Positions 44,896 through 53,471 are shown, counted from the stretch's first letter. The stretch: DNA of 64,000 nt from Mycobacterium heckeshornense (GCF_016592155.1 NZ_AP024237.1:2356001-2420000), one strand, 5' to 3'. Made by a program: numbers and translations. The notes: generated from the letters alone by a model not told the origin.

Positions 44896-45734
44896 CCGTC
44901 TTCGGGAACCTGCGCCGCCGCGGTGTCGGCCCAGTCTGCCCGATGACGGCCCATGGTCATCGCGCCGTTCCAGCCGCCATCGGTCCACAGCACCTCGCCC
45001 CCGACGTAGCTCAGCCGCGGGCTGCCCAGGCACACCAGGGGCCAGGCCTGCTCCTCCGGTGTCGAGTACCGCCCGATCGGGCCCACCGATTGGTCGACCA
45101 CCTCCTTGCCGGCGAAATCCTGGAACGCGGGCATCATCGCAGTCTCGGTCGGGCCCGGGTTGATGCAGTTGATCCGGATCCCTTTCTGGGCCAGCTCGGG
45201 ATACCACCAGCCAACCCAGGCATCGATCACGTACTTCGAATAGGCGTAGCCGCTCCACGACCAGGTCTGCTCGTTGGCCTGCAGCCAGGCGACGGCTGCG
45301 TCGAATCCCGAAGTCTCCAGGAGTTCGGTGATCGGCTTGATGTGGTTCTGCCAGCCCAACGCCGCCGCCGACGAGATGACGCTAATCGCCGAACCCGCTG
45401 GCATCTTGGGCACCAGCTGTTCGGCGAGATGACGGGCGCCCACGAAGTTCACCACAATGGTGTCCAACTCGCTGAACGGCGGCCCCGGCAGTCCCGCACA
45501 GCTAAAGAGTCCGTGGACCGGACCGTCGATCGCGGCAGCGACCGCCTCGATCTTCGCGCGGTCTCGCAGATCGATTTGCAGCGCACGGGCGACCGGCACG
45601 GTCGTCGGGTTGATGTCGAGCGCCGTAACCGTGGCCCCGAGGTCGACCAGAATCTGCGCCACCGCCTGGCCCATGCCGGACGCCGCGCCCGTCACAACGA
45701 CGGATCTGCCTTCATACCCCAGCACATCGTCCAT
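44892..45734 (-). CDS. SDR-family oxidoreductase (coniferyl-alcohol-dehydrogenase-like)
   Basis: 280 residues. VVVTGAASGMGQAVAQIL, DLRDRAKIEAVAAAIDGPVHGLFSCAGLPG, active-site Ser in ISVISSAAALGW and Y-x-x-x-K in GYAYSKY. The insertion between Ser and Tyr (QANEQTWSWSG) is typical of the coniferyl alcohol/3-alpha-hydroxysteroid dehydrogenase-like SDR group. ATG 45734 (MDDVLGYEGRS) is used. The operator-like site at 45770 lies upstream. Confidence 0.85.
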   Translation of the reverse strand: MDDVLGYEGRSVVVTGAASGMGQAVAQILVDLGATVTALDINPTTVPVARALQIDLRDRAKIEAVAAAIDGPVHGLFSCAGLPGPPFSELDTIVVNFVGARHLAEQLVPKMPAGSAISVISSAAALGWQNHIKPITELLETSGFDAAVAWLQANEQTWSWSGYAYSKYVIDAWVGWWYPELAQKGIRINCINPGPTETAMMPAFQDFAGKEVVDQSVGPIGRYSTPEEQAWPLVCLGSPRLSYVGGEVLWTDGGWNGAMTMGRHRADWADTAAAQVPEDG

Positions 45735-45769
45735 GCGGCCATCCTCTCGCGACCCGGGCCCTGCATACT

Positions 45770-45785
45770 GAGAACTCAATTTTTC
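45770..45785. promoter_or_regulatory. GAGAA-N6-TTCTC site (one arm mismatch)
   Basis: GAGAACTCAATTTTTC: left arm perfect, right arm 4/5. It is located between the SDR gene (minus) and the truncated DapB-like start at 45856 (plus). Confidence 0.55.
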
Positions 45786-45855
45786 AGATTACGAGAGCTT
45801 AGGTTATCCCCCCGATACATTGAAACTCCCACCAAGTTCGTGAGGGAGTCGAGCT

Positions 45856-45939
45856 TTGGCGACAAGCACCCGCCCATTGCGCGTGATCCAGTGGGCCACC
45901 GGCGCCGTCGGCACCCAATGCGCGGCGCGTCTAATGCTA
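45856..45939 (+). pseudogene. DapB-like reductase, N-terminal remnant
   Basis: GTGAGGGAGTCGAGCT precedes TTG 45856, then RVIQWATGAVGTQCAARL matches the first residues of the family. Similarity stops at about codon 28, exactly where the oppositely oriented DapB-like gene ends (45937). Promoter, ribosome site and start survive but the body is gone. Confidence 0.6.
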
Positions 45940-46998
45940 GGAGTGCGGCGCCCCGCAAGTGGTCCAGTGCGCGACAAACGGCGCGATCGTCGACAGGTCG
46001 TAGAGGCCCGGTGCCGCGCCGATCACCGCCGGGATCGCGTTGATAGCGTGCATCGCCGTTGCCAGACAACCTTGTTCGGCGTGATCTGCGCCGTGCGAAC
46101 CGATCACGAGGTGAAGTTGCATGCTCGGCTCACCGTCGAAGGTGGCCTCGTATCCGATCTTTTTCGGCCAGTCCGGCGCGAGATCGTCGGCCATACGCGT
46201 GAGATGTTCCACCGACAGCGTGGTGTCGCCGCAGTCGACCTCCACGCCGAACCGCATCGCGCCGACGGTGCCCGCGGGTATCTCGCCGGCGGCGACCGTT
46301 AGCGCGCGGGGCGTCGTCACGACGTGACGGAAGCCCCGCACGGACCGGATCGTCAGACCCAGTGACTGCGCGAGCACGGTCGCGCTGCCGATCCAGGCGC
46401 TCGCCGCATACTCGGGGTTCGCCAGCAGCGGCGTGGTGTCGTCGGGTGTGTGACCGAAACCCATGGCATTGAAGATCAAGTCGTGGCTGGCGTAGCTCGA
46501 GTAGTTGAGCACTTCGCGGACGCTGACCCGGCCCAGCCGGCCGGTCAGCCGCGACAGGATCGGCGTCAGCGACTCGCCAAAGAAGCCGGGGTACAGGCCC
46601 AGCCCCAGAAAGGACGATCCGCCTGCGCGGCAGGCGTTGTCGATTCCGTCGGCCAATGACGCATGCAGCGAGCGTGGGTGGATGAACCGACTGCCGGTGG
46701 CGATGACGTTCTTGCCCGACGCGAGCAGATCACACACGTCGGCGAAGCAGCCCGCGATGTCGGTCTCGACTTTGCCCATGTACAGTACGATGTCTGCTTC
46801 TGTGCCGATGATCTCGTCGCGGTCAGCCGTCGCGCAGATACCCACTTCTCCTGTGCCGCAGAGGGTTCCCGCGTCGATGCCCGCCTTCGCGCGGTCGTAG
46901 ACGCGCACGCCGACGAGCTCCAGGTCTGGTCTGCTCAGCACGTGACGAAGCGACATCATGCCCGTGACGCCGGTCGCCCACTGGATCACCCGGGTCAT
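45937..46998 (-). CDS. DapB-like NAD(P)-binding reductase
   Basis: 353 residues. VIQWATGVTGMMSLRHVLSR, LELVGVRVYDRAKAGIDAG, then EIPAGTVGAMRFGVEVD and AINAIPAVIGAAPGLYD. Lies 2 bp after the P450 gene in the same direction, so the two are co-transcribed under the 48291 palindrome. Pairing with a P450 suggests reduction of an oxidised product (inference). Confidence 0.83.
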   Translation of the reverse strand: MTRVIQWATGVTGMMSLRHVLSRPDLELVGVRVYDRAKAGIDAGTLCGTGEVGICATADRDEIIGTEADIVLYMGKVETDIAGCFADVCDLLASGKNVIATGSRFIHPRSLHASLADGIDNACRAGGSSFLGLGLYPGFFGESLTPILSRLTGRLGRVSVREVLNYSSYASHDLIFNAMGFGHTPDDTTPLLANPEYAASAWIGSATVLAQSLGLTIRSVRGFRHVVTTPRALTVAAGEIPAGTVGAMRFGVEVDCGDTTLSVEHLTRMADDLAPDWPKKIGYEATFDGEPSMQLHLVIGSHGADHAEQGCLATAMHAINAIPAVIGAAPGLYDLSTIAPFVAHWTTCGAPHS

Positions 46999-47000
46999 GC

Positions 47001-48248
47001 TCAGTCCCAGACCACGTCGAGCCGGGGCGGCGAGCGGAACAGTGTGCCGGAGATGTGCGGCGGCGGCGCATCGGGATCGAGCCGCAGGCCCGGCAGTTCA
47101 TCGAAGAGCGCGTTGAAGATCTTCGTGCTCTCCAACCGGGCCAAGTGCATGCCCAGGCACACATGGGCGCCGTGGCCGAATCCAATGTGCGGCTTGCGCT
47201 CCCGGAAGATGTCGAACCGTTCGGGATCGTCCCATCGGGTCTCGTCGTGATTGGCACTGCCAAGATTGACCATCATCGTGGCCCCTTTGGGCAGCGCGAC
47301 GCCGGCCAACTCGGTGTCGCAGGTGACCTCGCGCATGAAGTTCAGCAGCGGGGTCTCCCACCTGATGCCCTCCTCGATCGCCTGCGGCAGCAGACTGCGG
47401 TCCTCCCGTACCGCGTCGAGCTGATCCAGATGCGTGAGCAGTGCCATCGCCAGGCTCGCCGTCGAGCGCGAGGTGGTCTCAGCGCCTGCGGGCAGCAGGT
47501 TGCGCATGAAACCGTAGATCTGCTCGTCGGACATCCGGACTCCGTCGATCTCCGCCTGCGACAGGATCGTCACCATATCGTCCTTTGGCGCCTTGCGCCG
47601 GTCCGCAAGCACGCCGACGAAGTACTCCTTCAACTCGGCCGAGGCCTGCATCGCCCGTTCCATGTCGCCCCGGAAGCCCAGCAGATCGATTGCCAGCCGG
47701 TGGAACTCGCCAATCTCGGATTCCGGCAGGCCGAGCAGCGCCGCGATCACCCGCACGGGGATCGGCATGAACACCGCGTCAACGAGGTCGGCGCGCTTGG
47801 CCTCGCGGATCCGCGCGATCGTGCGCGCGACCAACGGCCCGACCAGCTCGGCGTCCCAGCGCTTCATCGACGAGCGGGCGAAGGCAAACTCGTGCAGCCG
47901 CCGGTACACCGCGTGCTCCGGCTCCTGCATCTCCAAAATCGTCGGGCCCTGCAGCGGCCGCACCACGTCCTCGTAGCAGCGGGTGCTGAAGGTGACGTTG
48001 TCGGTGAACACCGCCTTGACGGCGTCGAACGAGTAGGCCGTGTAGGTCTTTCGGCCGTCGCCGGCAACCTCGGGCACGCCCATTTCCGGCCACCCGGGAT
48101 GCACCGCCGCCTGCGCACGCAGCTCGCGCAGCAGCGGATACGGCGACGCGTCGCCCCGCGCGCCCATGCCCTCGTTGAACTTCTCCTGGGCTTCGCGGAT
48201 GCGCTGGTCAACGTCGCCCACGGCCGTGGATCCGGTGCTTTTTGGCAT
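47001..48248 (-). CDS. Cytochrome P450
   Basis: 415 residues. I-helix AGAETTS at 254-260, E-x-x-R pair at 293-296 (EGIR), heme-binding FGHGAHVCLG at 357-366 with the axial Cys364. Bacterial soluble class, needing ferredoxin and reductase, neither of which is encoded nearby. It would hydroxylate a hydrophobic substrate, a plausible early step of the island's pathway. Shares a promoter gap with the DapB-like gene at 48360, where a TetR-type palindrome sits. Confidence 0.92.
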   Translation of the reverse strand: MPKSTGSTAVGDVDQRIREAQEKFNEGMGARGDASPYPLLRELRAQAAVHPGWPEMGVPEVAGDGRKTYTAYSFDAVKAVFTDNVTFSTRCYEDVVRPLQGPTILEMQEPEHAVYRRLHEFAFARSSMKRWDAELVGPLVARTIARIREAKRADLVDAVFMPIPVRVIAALLGLPESEIGEFHRLAIDLLGFRGDMERAMQASAELKEYFVGVLADRRKAPKDDMVTILSQAEIDGVRMSDEQIYGFMRNLLPAGAETTSRSTASLAMALLTHLDQLDAVREDRSLLPQAIEEGIRWETPLLNFMREVTCDTELAGVALPKGATMMVNLGSANHDETRWDDPERFDIFRERKPHIGFGHGAHVCLGMHLARLESTKIFNALFDELPGLRLDPDAPPPHISGTLFRSPPRLDVVWD

Positions 48249-48290
48249 GAGACGCCTCCACTGGTCGCTCGAAAATTCTCGGCGATCGCT

Positions 48291-48309
48291 AACCTACATG
48301 ATGTAGGTT
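48291..48309. promoter_or_regulatory. 19-bp perfect palindrome, probable TetR operator
   Basis: AACCTACATGATGTAGGTT: 8-base arms around TGA. It matches the palindrome at 50571 at 15 of 19 positions. It lies between the P450 gene (minus, start 48248) and the DapB-like gene (plus, start 48360). Confidence 0.72.
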
Positions 48310-48359
48310 GAAGCGGATCCCGGAAAGGGCAACCGCGGAACCGCCGCAGGAGCATTCGA

Positions 48360-49448
48360 TTGGCCATTCGCGTCGCGCAGTGGGCGACGGGCGCTGTGGG
48401 GCGCGCCGCGCTGCAGGAACTGATTGAGAACCCGAATTTTCAACTGGTCGGCGTACTGGTGTACGACCCGGCTAAGGCGGGCCAGGATGCCGGGGCGCTG
48501 TGCGGCCTGCCGCCGACCACCGGCGTGCGGGCCACCACGGACAAAGACGAGATCCTCGCGCTGCGCCCGGACGTCGTCGTGCACGCCGCCAGCAAGGCCG
48601 ATGCCGTCGAAACCAATGCCGAGGACATCTGCCGACTGCTCGCGGCGGGCATCAACGTCATCACCACGACGTCATACAACCACCTGCCGACATACGGCAC
48701 CGACACCCACACCGCGTTCATCGAGGCGTGCCGGACCGGCGGGTCGCGCTTCCACGCCGCCGGGGAGAACCCCGGGTTCATGCTCGAGCGGCTCGTCGCG
48801 ACGCTGACCGGGCTGAGCAAGACGATCGACCGGATCGACCTGTACGAGGCCACCGACGTGTCGGCGGTCGACAGCAGGCCGATGCTGGTGGACCTCATGG
48901 GCATGGGCCGGCCGCCCGAGCAGGTGAGCGTCGACTCGCCGATCTTCAAAAAACTCGACATGGCGTACCGGCAGGCGCTCAACGCCACCGCGGACGTCCT
49001 GGGTATCACGCTGTCCGGCGTGGACGTGTCGGTGGACGCCACCACCCTGCCCTACGACCTCGAAGTGCTCGCCGGCACGATCGAGGCGGGAACCGTTGTG
49101 GGGCAGCGGTTCTCCTGGGTGGGCCACTGGTCGGACCGGCCCCTGCTCGCAATCCACGAGGAGTGGGTGCTGACCCGCGATCTTCCGCAGTGGGGACTCA
49201 AACCGCCGGCGCCCGGCGAGAAGACGCCGTTAATTCGCGCGGTGATCAAAGGCATGCCGAGTTTCGAGTTGCAACTCGACGTCGGCTGGGACGGCCAACC
49301 GCCGACGGGCAAGCACGCCCAGCCCGGTCATCTGATGATCGCGATGAGCGCTGTGCGGGCAATACCCGCGGTGCTGGCGGCGCCGCCGGGCATCGTCACC
49401 GCCCCGGTGTTCGGGGCGATCCAGCTAGCCGACGCCGACCGCCGCTGA
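48360..49448 (+). CDS. DapB-like NAD(P)-binding reductase
   Basis: 362 residues. VAQWATGAVGRAALQELIEN, LVGVLVYDPAKAGQDAGALCG, then LAGTIEAGTVVGQRFSW and SAVRAIPAVLAAPPGIV. TTG 48360 follows GCAGGAGC. Divergent from the P450/DapB-like pair and under the same palindrome, so probably in the same TetR regulon. Its 3' end overlaps the converging binding-protein gene by 24 bp. Confidence 0.83.
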   Translation: MAIRVAQWATGAVGRAALQELIENPNFQLVGVLVYDPAKAGQDAGALCGLPPTTGVRATTDKDEILALRPDVVVHAASKADAVETNAEDICRLLAAGINVITTTSYNHLPTYGTDTHTAFIEACRTGGSRFHAAGENPGFMLERLVATLTGLSKTIDRIDLYEATDVSAVDSRPMLVDLMGMGRPPEQVSVDSPIFKKLDMAYRQALNATADVLGITLSGVDVSVDATTLPYDLEVLAGTIEAGTVVGQRFSWVGHWSDRPLLAIHEEWVLTRDLPQWGLKPPAPGEKTPLIRAVIKGMPSFELQLDVGWDGQPPTGKHAQPGHLMIAMSAVRAIPAVLAAPPGIVTAPVFGAIQLADADRR

Positions 49449-50564
49449 GATGTGATGGCTTGGCGCCGCGTGAAATACGTGCCCGGAGCCATCCGGCAGC
49501 ACGCGACGGGCCACCAGGTAGTCCGAGCCCATCCAGCCCTGTCGGATGTAGCGGCCGAAGCGCAGACACGTTCCGGGTGCCCCGCTGGCCGACGGCACCA
49601 GCTTGACCTGTTCGATGCCGTGCTTGACGCCTTCTCCGGTCAGCGGGCGGGCCGCCGCCAGCCCTCGCGCGATTACTGTCGCCACGTCATGGGTGAGCCC
49701 CGGCATCGAGTGCGCGGGTCTTCGCCCGTAGCGGGCCTCGAATCGGTCCAGGAAAGCCTGACCGACCCGGTTCCGCTCGTCGTAGCTGTCCAGACCGATC
49801 CAGCCGCGCAACTGGCGCATCCATTCGGCGTTGATGTGCGCCATCTCGAAGGCGGTTGTGGTGTATCGCGGTGGATCCCAGCAAGCGGCCAGCAGCGCGT
49901 CGGTGAAGCCCCATAGCCCGTGACCGAACCCGACGTGCACCAGCGCGTCGGGTTCGGCGGCGCGCAGTTCGGCGACCGCCGCGGCCTTGTCGGCTTCCAC
50001 CTGCGGAATGGCCACGGTGATGACAACTCGTAATCCGGCTGCGGCATAGGCCTTTTCGGCGAACGCCAGGTACTCCTTGCCGATCAGCGAGGCCTCGTGG
50101 GCGATGGCAATCCGAGACCGACCGTCCCCGATCATCACCGCAGCCAACATCACCGGCTCCTCGGCCATCGAGCCGTTGTTGAGTGCGAACGTCCACTCGC
50201 CCAGCGCGCCCTCGGAGCCCGACAGGATGATGTTGGGCACTTTGCCGACCCGGTCGGCATGCGCCGCCAGCGGCACCGCGTTGTCGGAAACGTACGGGCC
50301 GTAGATCACCAGACAGCCCTCGGCGACCAGCTCGTCGTAGGCGTTCTCGACCGCCTGGTAGGTGCCGTTCGGCAGGCCGATCACGTGGCGCTCCACCACC
50401 TCTATCGGTCGGTCGACCAGCCCGGCGGCCACCGCTTCGTCGAAGACCAGCCGCAGGGTGTCGCGCGTATCGTCGTCGGTGCGCGCCTGCGTCGAATAGT
50501 CGTTGAGCAGACCCACTTTCATCGGTGCCACCGAGCCGTATGCGCGGAGCTTGTCGTCAGCCAT
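49425..50564 (-). CDS. Leu/Ile/Val-binding-type (periplasmic-binding fold I) protein without signal peptide
   Basis: 379 residues. MKVGLLNDYS, DELVAEGCLVIYGPYVSDNAV and AAVAELRAAEPDALVHVGFG are typical of branched-chain amino-acid ABC binding proteins or amide sensors. The start (MADDKLRAYGSVAP) has no signal peptide or lipobox, so export is doubtful and a cytosolic sensor or enzyme accessory is possible. Divergent from the TetR gene and covered by its palindrome. No ABC permease or ATPase gene is nearby. Confidence 0.75.
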   Translation of the reverse strand: MADDKLRAYGSVAPMKVGLLNDYSTQARTDDDTRDTLRLVFDEAVAAGLVDRPIEVVERHVIGLPNGTYQAVENAYDELVAEGCLVIYGPYVSDNAVPLAAHADRVGKVPNIILSGSEGALGEWTFALNNGSMAEEPVMLAAVMIGDGRSRIAIAHEASLIGKEYLAFAEKAYAAAGLRVVITVAIPQVEADKAAAVAELRAAEPDALVHVGFGHGLWGFTDALLAACWDPPRYTTTAFEMAHINAEWMRQLRGWIGLDSYDERNRVGQAFLDRFEARYGRRPAHSMPGLTHDVATVIARGLAAARPLTGEGVKHGIEQVKLVPSASGAPGTCLRFGRYIRQGWMGSDYLVARRVLPDGSGHVFHAAPSHHISAAVGVG

Positions 50565-50570
50565 GACCGC

Positions 50571-50589
50571 AACATACAGGATGCATGTT
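50571..50589. promoter_or_regulatory. 19-bp palindrome, probable TetR operator
   Basis: AACATACAGGATGCATGTT between the binding-protein start (50564) and the TetR start (50604), close to both. Matches 15/19 of the palindrome at 48291. Confidence 0.7.
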
Positions 50590-50603
50590 GTTACGATGCG
50601 GAC

Positions 50604-51233
50604 ATGGCCAAGCGTGGCGGCAGCGACATTGAGCGGCGGGCCCGTGGCGAACGGACCCGGCGGAATTTGGTCGACGCCGGGCGCTCGCTGTTCGTCGCGA
50701 AGGGCTATTTCAACACCAGCATCGGCGAGCTGGTGACAGCCTCCGGCGTCGGCACCCGCGGCGCCTTCTATCACCACTTCAAGGACAAGTCCGAGCTGTT
50801 CCGAGCGGTGTTCGAGGAAGTCGAGCGCGACTTGACGTTGCGCTCCTTGGCCTCTCCCCCGCCGGGCGCCGATGCCTGGGCGCGACTGTCGGCGGGCCTG
50901 CACGGCTTCCTTGAGTCGGCGCTCGAACCCGAGGTGCAGCGCGTCATGCTGCTCGACGGACCGGTGGTGTTGGGCTGGCAGACGCTGCGCGAAATCGAGG
51001 AGGGCAACAGCATCGAGCTGATCAACCAGATGGTCCGGGAAGCCATCGCGGAGGGCGTCATCGACGACCAGCCGGTGGGTGAACTGACCCATATGGTCGT
51101 CGCCGCGCTCGAGGAGGGCGCGCTGCTCGTCGCGCACGCTTCCGACCCGGCTCGCGCCCGGCAGCGCGCGGCCCAGGTTCTCGACCGATTGTTGCTCAGT
51201 TTCGCCGCCGCGCCGCGAAAAGCGCTTCGGTAA
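50604..51233 (+). CDS. TetR-family transcriptional regulator
   Basis: 209 residues. N-terminal helix-turn-helix (RRNLVDAGRSLFVAKGYFNT and ELVTASGVGTRGAFYHHFKD, about residues 20-60) and a helical ligand domain. Binding to the 50571 and 48291 palindromes would make it control itself, the divergent binding protein and the P450/DapB-like genes. ATG 50604 is 14 bp after the operator with no clear ribosome site. Confidence 0.88.
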   Translation: MAKRGGSDIERRARGERTRRNLVDAGRSLFVAKGYFNTSIGELVTASGVGTRGAFYHHFKDKSELFRAVFEEVERDLTLRSLASPPPGADAWARLSAGLHGFLESALEPEVQRVMLLDGPVVLGWQTLREIEEGNSIELINQMVREAIAEGVIDDQPVGELTHMVVAALEEGALLVAHASDPARARQRAAQVLDRLLLSFAAAPRKALR

Positions 51234-51325
51234 GCCGGGGCGATCCCATGCAGAATTGTCATTTACAAATGCTGCATATGAGTACTCTCACAGTCTGCTA
51301 ATCTCACGTCGAGCAAGGGAGAGCC

Positions 51326-52114
51326 ATGTCTGACGAGCCCGCCACGCGAATCGCCGTCGTCGGAGCGTCGGCCGGACTCGGGCGTTGCATCGGCATCGGG
51401 CTGGCCAGGCGCGGTGCCCGGGTGGCATTTCTTGCGCGACGCCAGGACCGCCTGGTCAAGGCGGCCGAGGAAGCGCAGAACGGCGCGGTGGCCGTCACCT
51501 GCGACGTCACCGACGCGATCACCTGCCGACGCGCGATCGGTCGAGTGGTCGATGAGTTCGGCGGCCTGGACGCTTTGGTCTACACCACCGGGATGGGGGT
51601 GCTCGCGCCGCTCGCCGACGTCACCAGTGAGCAGTGGGCCCAGCTGTTTGCGACCAACGTCACCGGCGCGTCGCTGGTCACCGCGGCGGCCGCACCGCAC
51701 CTGGCGGCTACGGGAGGCTCCGCGGTGTACCTGTCCTCGCTGAGCGCGTCGTACACCACGCCGTGGCCGCTGCTCGGTGCTTACGCGGTCAGCAAGGCGG
51801 CGCTGGACAAGCTCACCGAGGCCTGGCGCATCGAGCATCCGAACATCGCGTTCACCAGGCTCGCGGTGGGCGACAGTTTCGGGGGTCCGGGCGACTCGCA
51901 GACCGAGTTCAACAAGAGTTGGGATCCGGAGACGCTGGACAACGCGATCAGGTACTGGATGGACCACGGTTACATGCAGGGCGGGCTGGTCGACGCTGAT
52001 CATCTCGTCGGCGTCGTGCACTCGATACTCACCTGCGGCAGCAGCAGTTTCATTCCCTACCTCACGCTCGCGCCGCGGCCCACCGATGCGGTCAAGGAAC
52101 TCCGCCAGTGGTGA
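51326..52114 (+). CDS. SDR-family oxidoreductase
   Basis: 262 residues. IAVVGASAGLGRCIGIGL, VYTTGMGVLAPLADVT, and AVYLSSLSASYTTPWPLLGA then YAVSKAAL supply cofactor and active-site residues. AGGGAGAGCC precedes the ATG. Related to the SDR at 44128. Followed after 60 bp by the IS110 element, which separates it from the ADH gene. Confidence 0.86.
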   Translation: MSDEPATRIAVVGASAGLGRCIGIGLARRGARVAFLARRQDRLVKAAEEAQNGAVAVTCDVTDAITCRRAIGRVVDEFGGLDALVYTTGMGVLAPLADVTSEQWAQLFATNVTGASLVTAAAAPHLAATGGSAVYLSSLSASYTTPWPLLGAYAVSKAALDKLTEAWRIEHPNIAFTRLAVGDSFGGPGDSQTEFNKSWDPETLDNAIRYWMDHGYMQGGLVDADHLVGVVHSILTCGSSSFIPYLTLAPRPTDAVKELRQW

Positions 52115-52183
52115 CCGACCAGGTGAGCGCCACGCGAGTTCGCCCGAACCGTGTGCCCGAGAAGGAGATTCTCAATGAAGTTG

Positions 52184-53383
52184 TCAAGCCGCCGCGGCGG
52201 TAGGTGCGGGCTGGTATGCCGTGCCGTCGCGGAGCATGGCCCATACCACGTTGAGGCGGCGGCGCGCCAAAGCGAGGACGGCTTGGGTGTGGGTTTTGCC
52301 TTCGGATCTTTTGCGGTCGTAGTTGGTGCGCGAGGCGGCGTCGGTGCGGATGGCGATTTGGGCGGACAGGTAGCAGGCGCGCAGCAGGCGGCGGTGGTAG
52401 CGGCGGGGGCGTTTGAGGTTGCCGCTGATGCGCCCGGAGTCGCGGGGTACCGGGGCCAGTCCGGACACGCCGGCGAGGCGGTCGACGGAGTCGAAGCCGC
52501 ATATGTCGCCGCCGGTGGCGGCGAGGAACTCGGCGCCGAGCACGACACCGAAGCCGGGCATGCTCAAGATGATTTCAGCGTGGCGGTGGCGGCGAAATCG
52601 CTCCTCGATCATCGTCTCGGTGTCGTCGATTTCGATGTCGAGGGCCATCACCTCCTTAGCCAGGCGAGCCACCACGGTGGCAGCCAGGTGTTGTCCGGGC
52701 ACGATGGTGTGCTGGGCGTTAGCGGCCGCAAGGGCTTTGGACGCGACAGCATCGGCATTGCGGGCCTTACGTTTTCGCAACCAGGCGGCCAGCTCAGCAG
52801 CACCGGCGCGGCGCAGCCCGTCAGGCGTTTGATAGCCGGTAAGCAAAATCAACGCGGCCTTGCTGGTGCTGTAGTCAAAGGCGCGTTCCAGGGCGGGGAA
52901 GTATTCCAGCAGCTGGGCCCGCAGCCGGTTGATCGCCCGGGTGCGATCGGCCACCAAATCAGCGCGCCGGCTGGTGAGGATGCGCAGTTCCACCGCGATC
53001 TCGTCGCCGGGTCGCAACGGCTGCAGGTCGCGGCGCATCCGGGCCTGATCGGCAATGATCGCGGCGTCTTTGGCGTCGGTCTTGCCATCGCCGCGGTAGC
53101 CGCCCGAGGCGTGATAGACGGTGCGCCCGGGGATATACAGCAGCCGCTGCCCGGCCCCGACCAGCAGAGCAATCAACACCGCAGCGCCACCACCGTTGAG
53201 ATCGATCGCCCAGGTGATCTCAGCGCCATCAACCACAGTGCTGACCGTGCTGATCAACTCCAGCAGCGCAGTTTCGTCGTTAGCGACCCGCTGCGCCAGC
53301 AGCCGCTGCCCTTCGGCGTCGATGACCACACAGTAGTGATCAGATTTACCGGCGTCGACACCAGCCCACAACTGCTGCCCCAC
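52184..53383 (-). CDS. IS110-family transposase (DEDD recombinase)
   Basis: 399 residues. N-terminal RuvC-like domain: WAGVDAGKSDHY (first Asp ~10), IDLNGGG, and YRGDGKTDAKDAAIIADQAR with the paired Asp ~103/106. C-terminal Transposase_20 domain with ILSMPGFGVVLGAEFLAATG and FDSVDRLAGVSGLAPVPRDSG. GTG 53383 follows GGAGG by five bases and begins VGQQLWAGVD, the usual family start. A longer frame back to 53470 would include the element's left end. Both domains are intact, so the element may be active. Confidence 0.88.
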   Translation of the reverse strand: MGQQLWAGVDAGKSDHYCVVIDAEGQRLLAQRVANDETALLELISTVSTVVDGAEITWAIDLNGGGAAVLIALLVGAGQRLLYIPGRTVYHASGGYRGDGKTDAKDAAIIADQARMRRDLQPLRPGDEIAVELRILTSRRADLVADRTRAINRLRAQLLEYFPALERAFDYSTSKAALILLTGYQTPDGLRRAGAAELAAWLRKRKARNADAVASKALAAANAQHTIVPGQHLAATVVARLAKEVMALDIEIDDTETMIEERFRRHRHAEIILSMPGFGVVLGAEFLAATGGDICGFDSVDRLAGVSGLAPVPRDSGRISGNLKRPRRYHRRLLRACYLSAQIAIRTDAASRTNYDRKRSEGKTHTQAVLALARRRLNVVWAMLRDGTAYQPAPTAAAA

Positions 53384-53471
53384 AACCACCTCCGTAATCG
53401 CCGTAACAATCGACCCAGCAGACGACCACGCCGACGTGTCCTTACACAGCGATCGAATCGCATCTCTCAAT
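53384..53471 (-). other. Non-coding end upstream of the IS110 transposase, candidate bridge-RNA region
   Basis: IS110 elements are known to express a guide (bridge) RNA from the non-coding end next to the transposase gene. Only about 88 nt lie between the GTG start and the inferred boundary, short for a bridge RNA, so the real end may extend towards 53600. No structure was confirmed by eye. Confidence 0.3.

Larger units (their letters stand above)
52170..53471 (-). mobile_element. IS110-family insertion sequence (~1.3 kb)
   Basis: Contains one transposase gene on the minus strand. TCTCAAT occurs at 52170-52176 and again at 53465-53471, which would give a 1295-bp element with a 7-bp direct repeat. 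No terminal inverted repeats were seen, as expected for IS110. The boundary beyond 53471 is not certain. It sits in the SDR-ADH gap and disrupts no obvious coding frame. Confidence 0.68.

Noticed and set aside
51253..51300. Short palindrome CATTTACAAATG and CTCTC repeats before the SDR at 51326 as a third TetR operator
   Set aside because: Does not align with the 48291/50571 palindromes and arms are only five bases.
52161..52177. GAAGGAG followed by ATG at 52175, suggesting a host gene cut by the IS at its start codon
   Set aside because: If the 7-bp repeat is the junction, the uninterrupted site reads ...TCTCAATTAGCGG with no ATG, so the start codon is made by the insertion itself.
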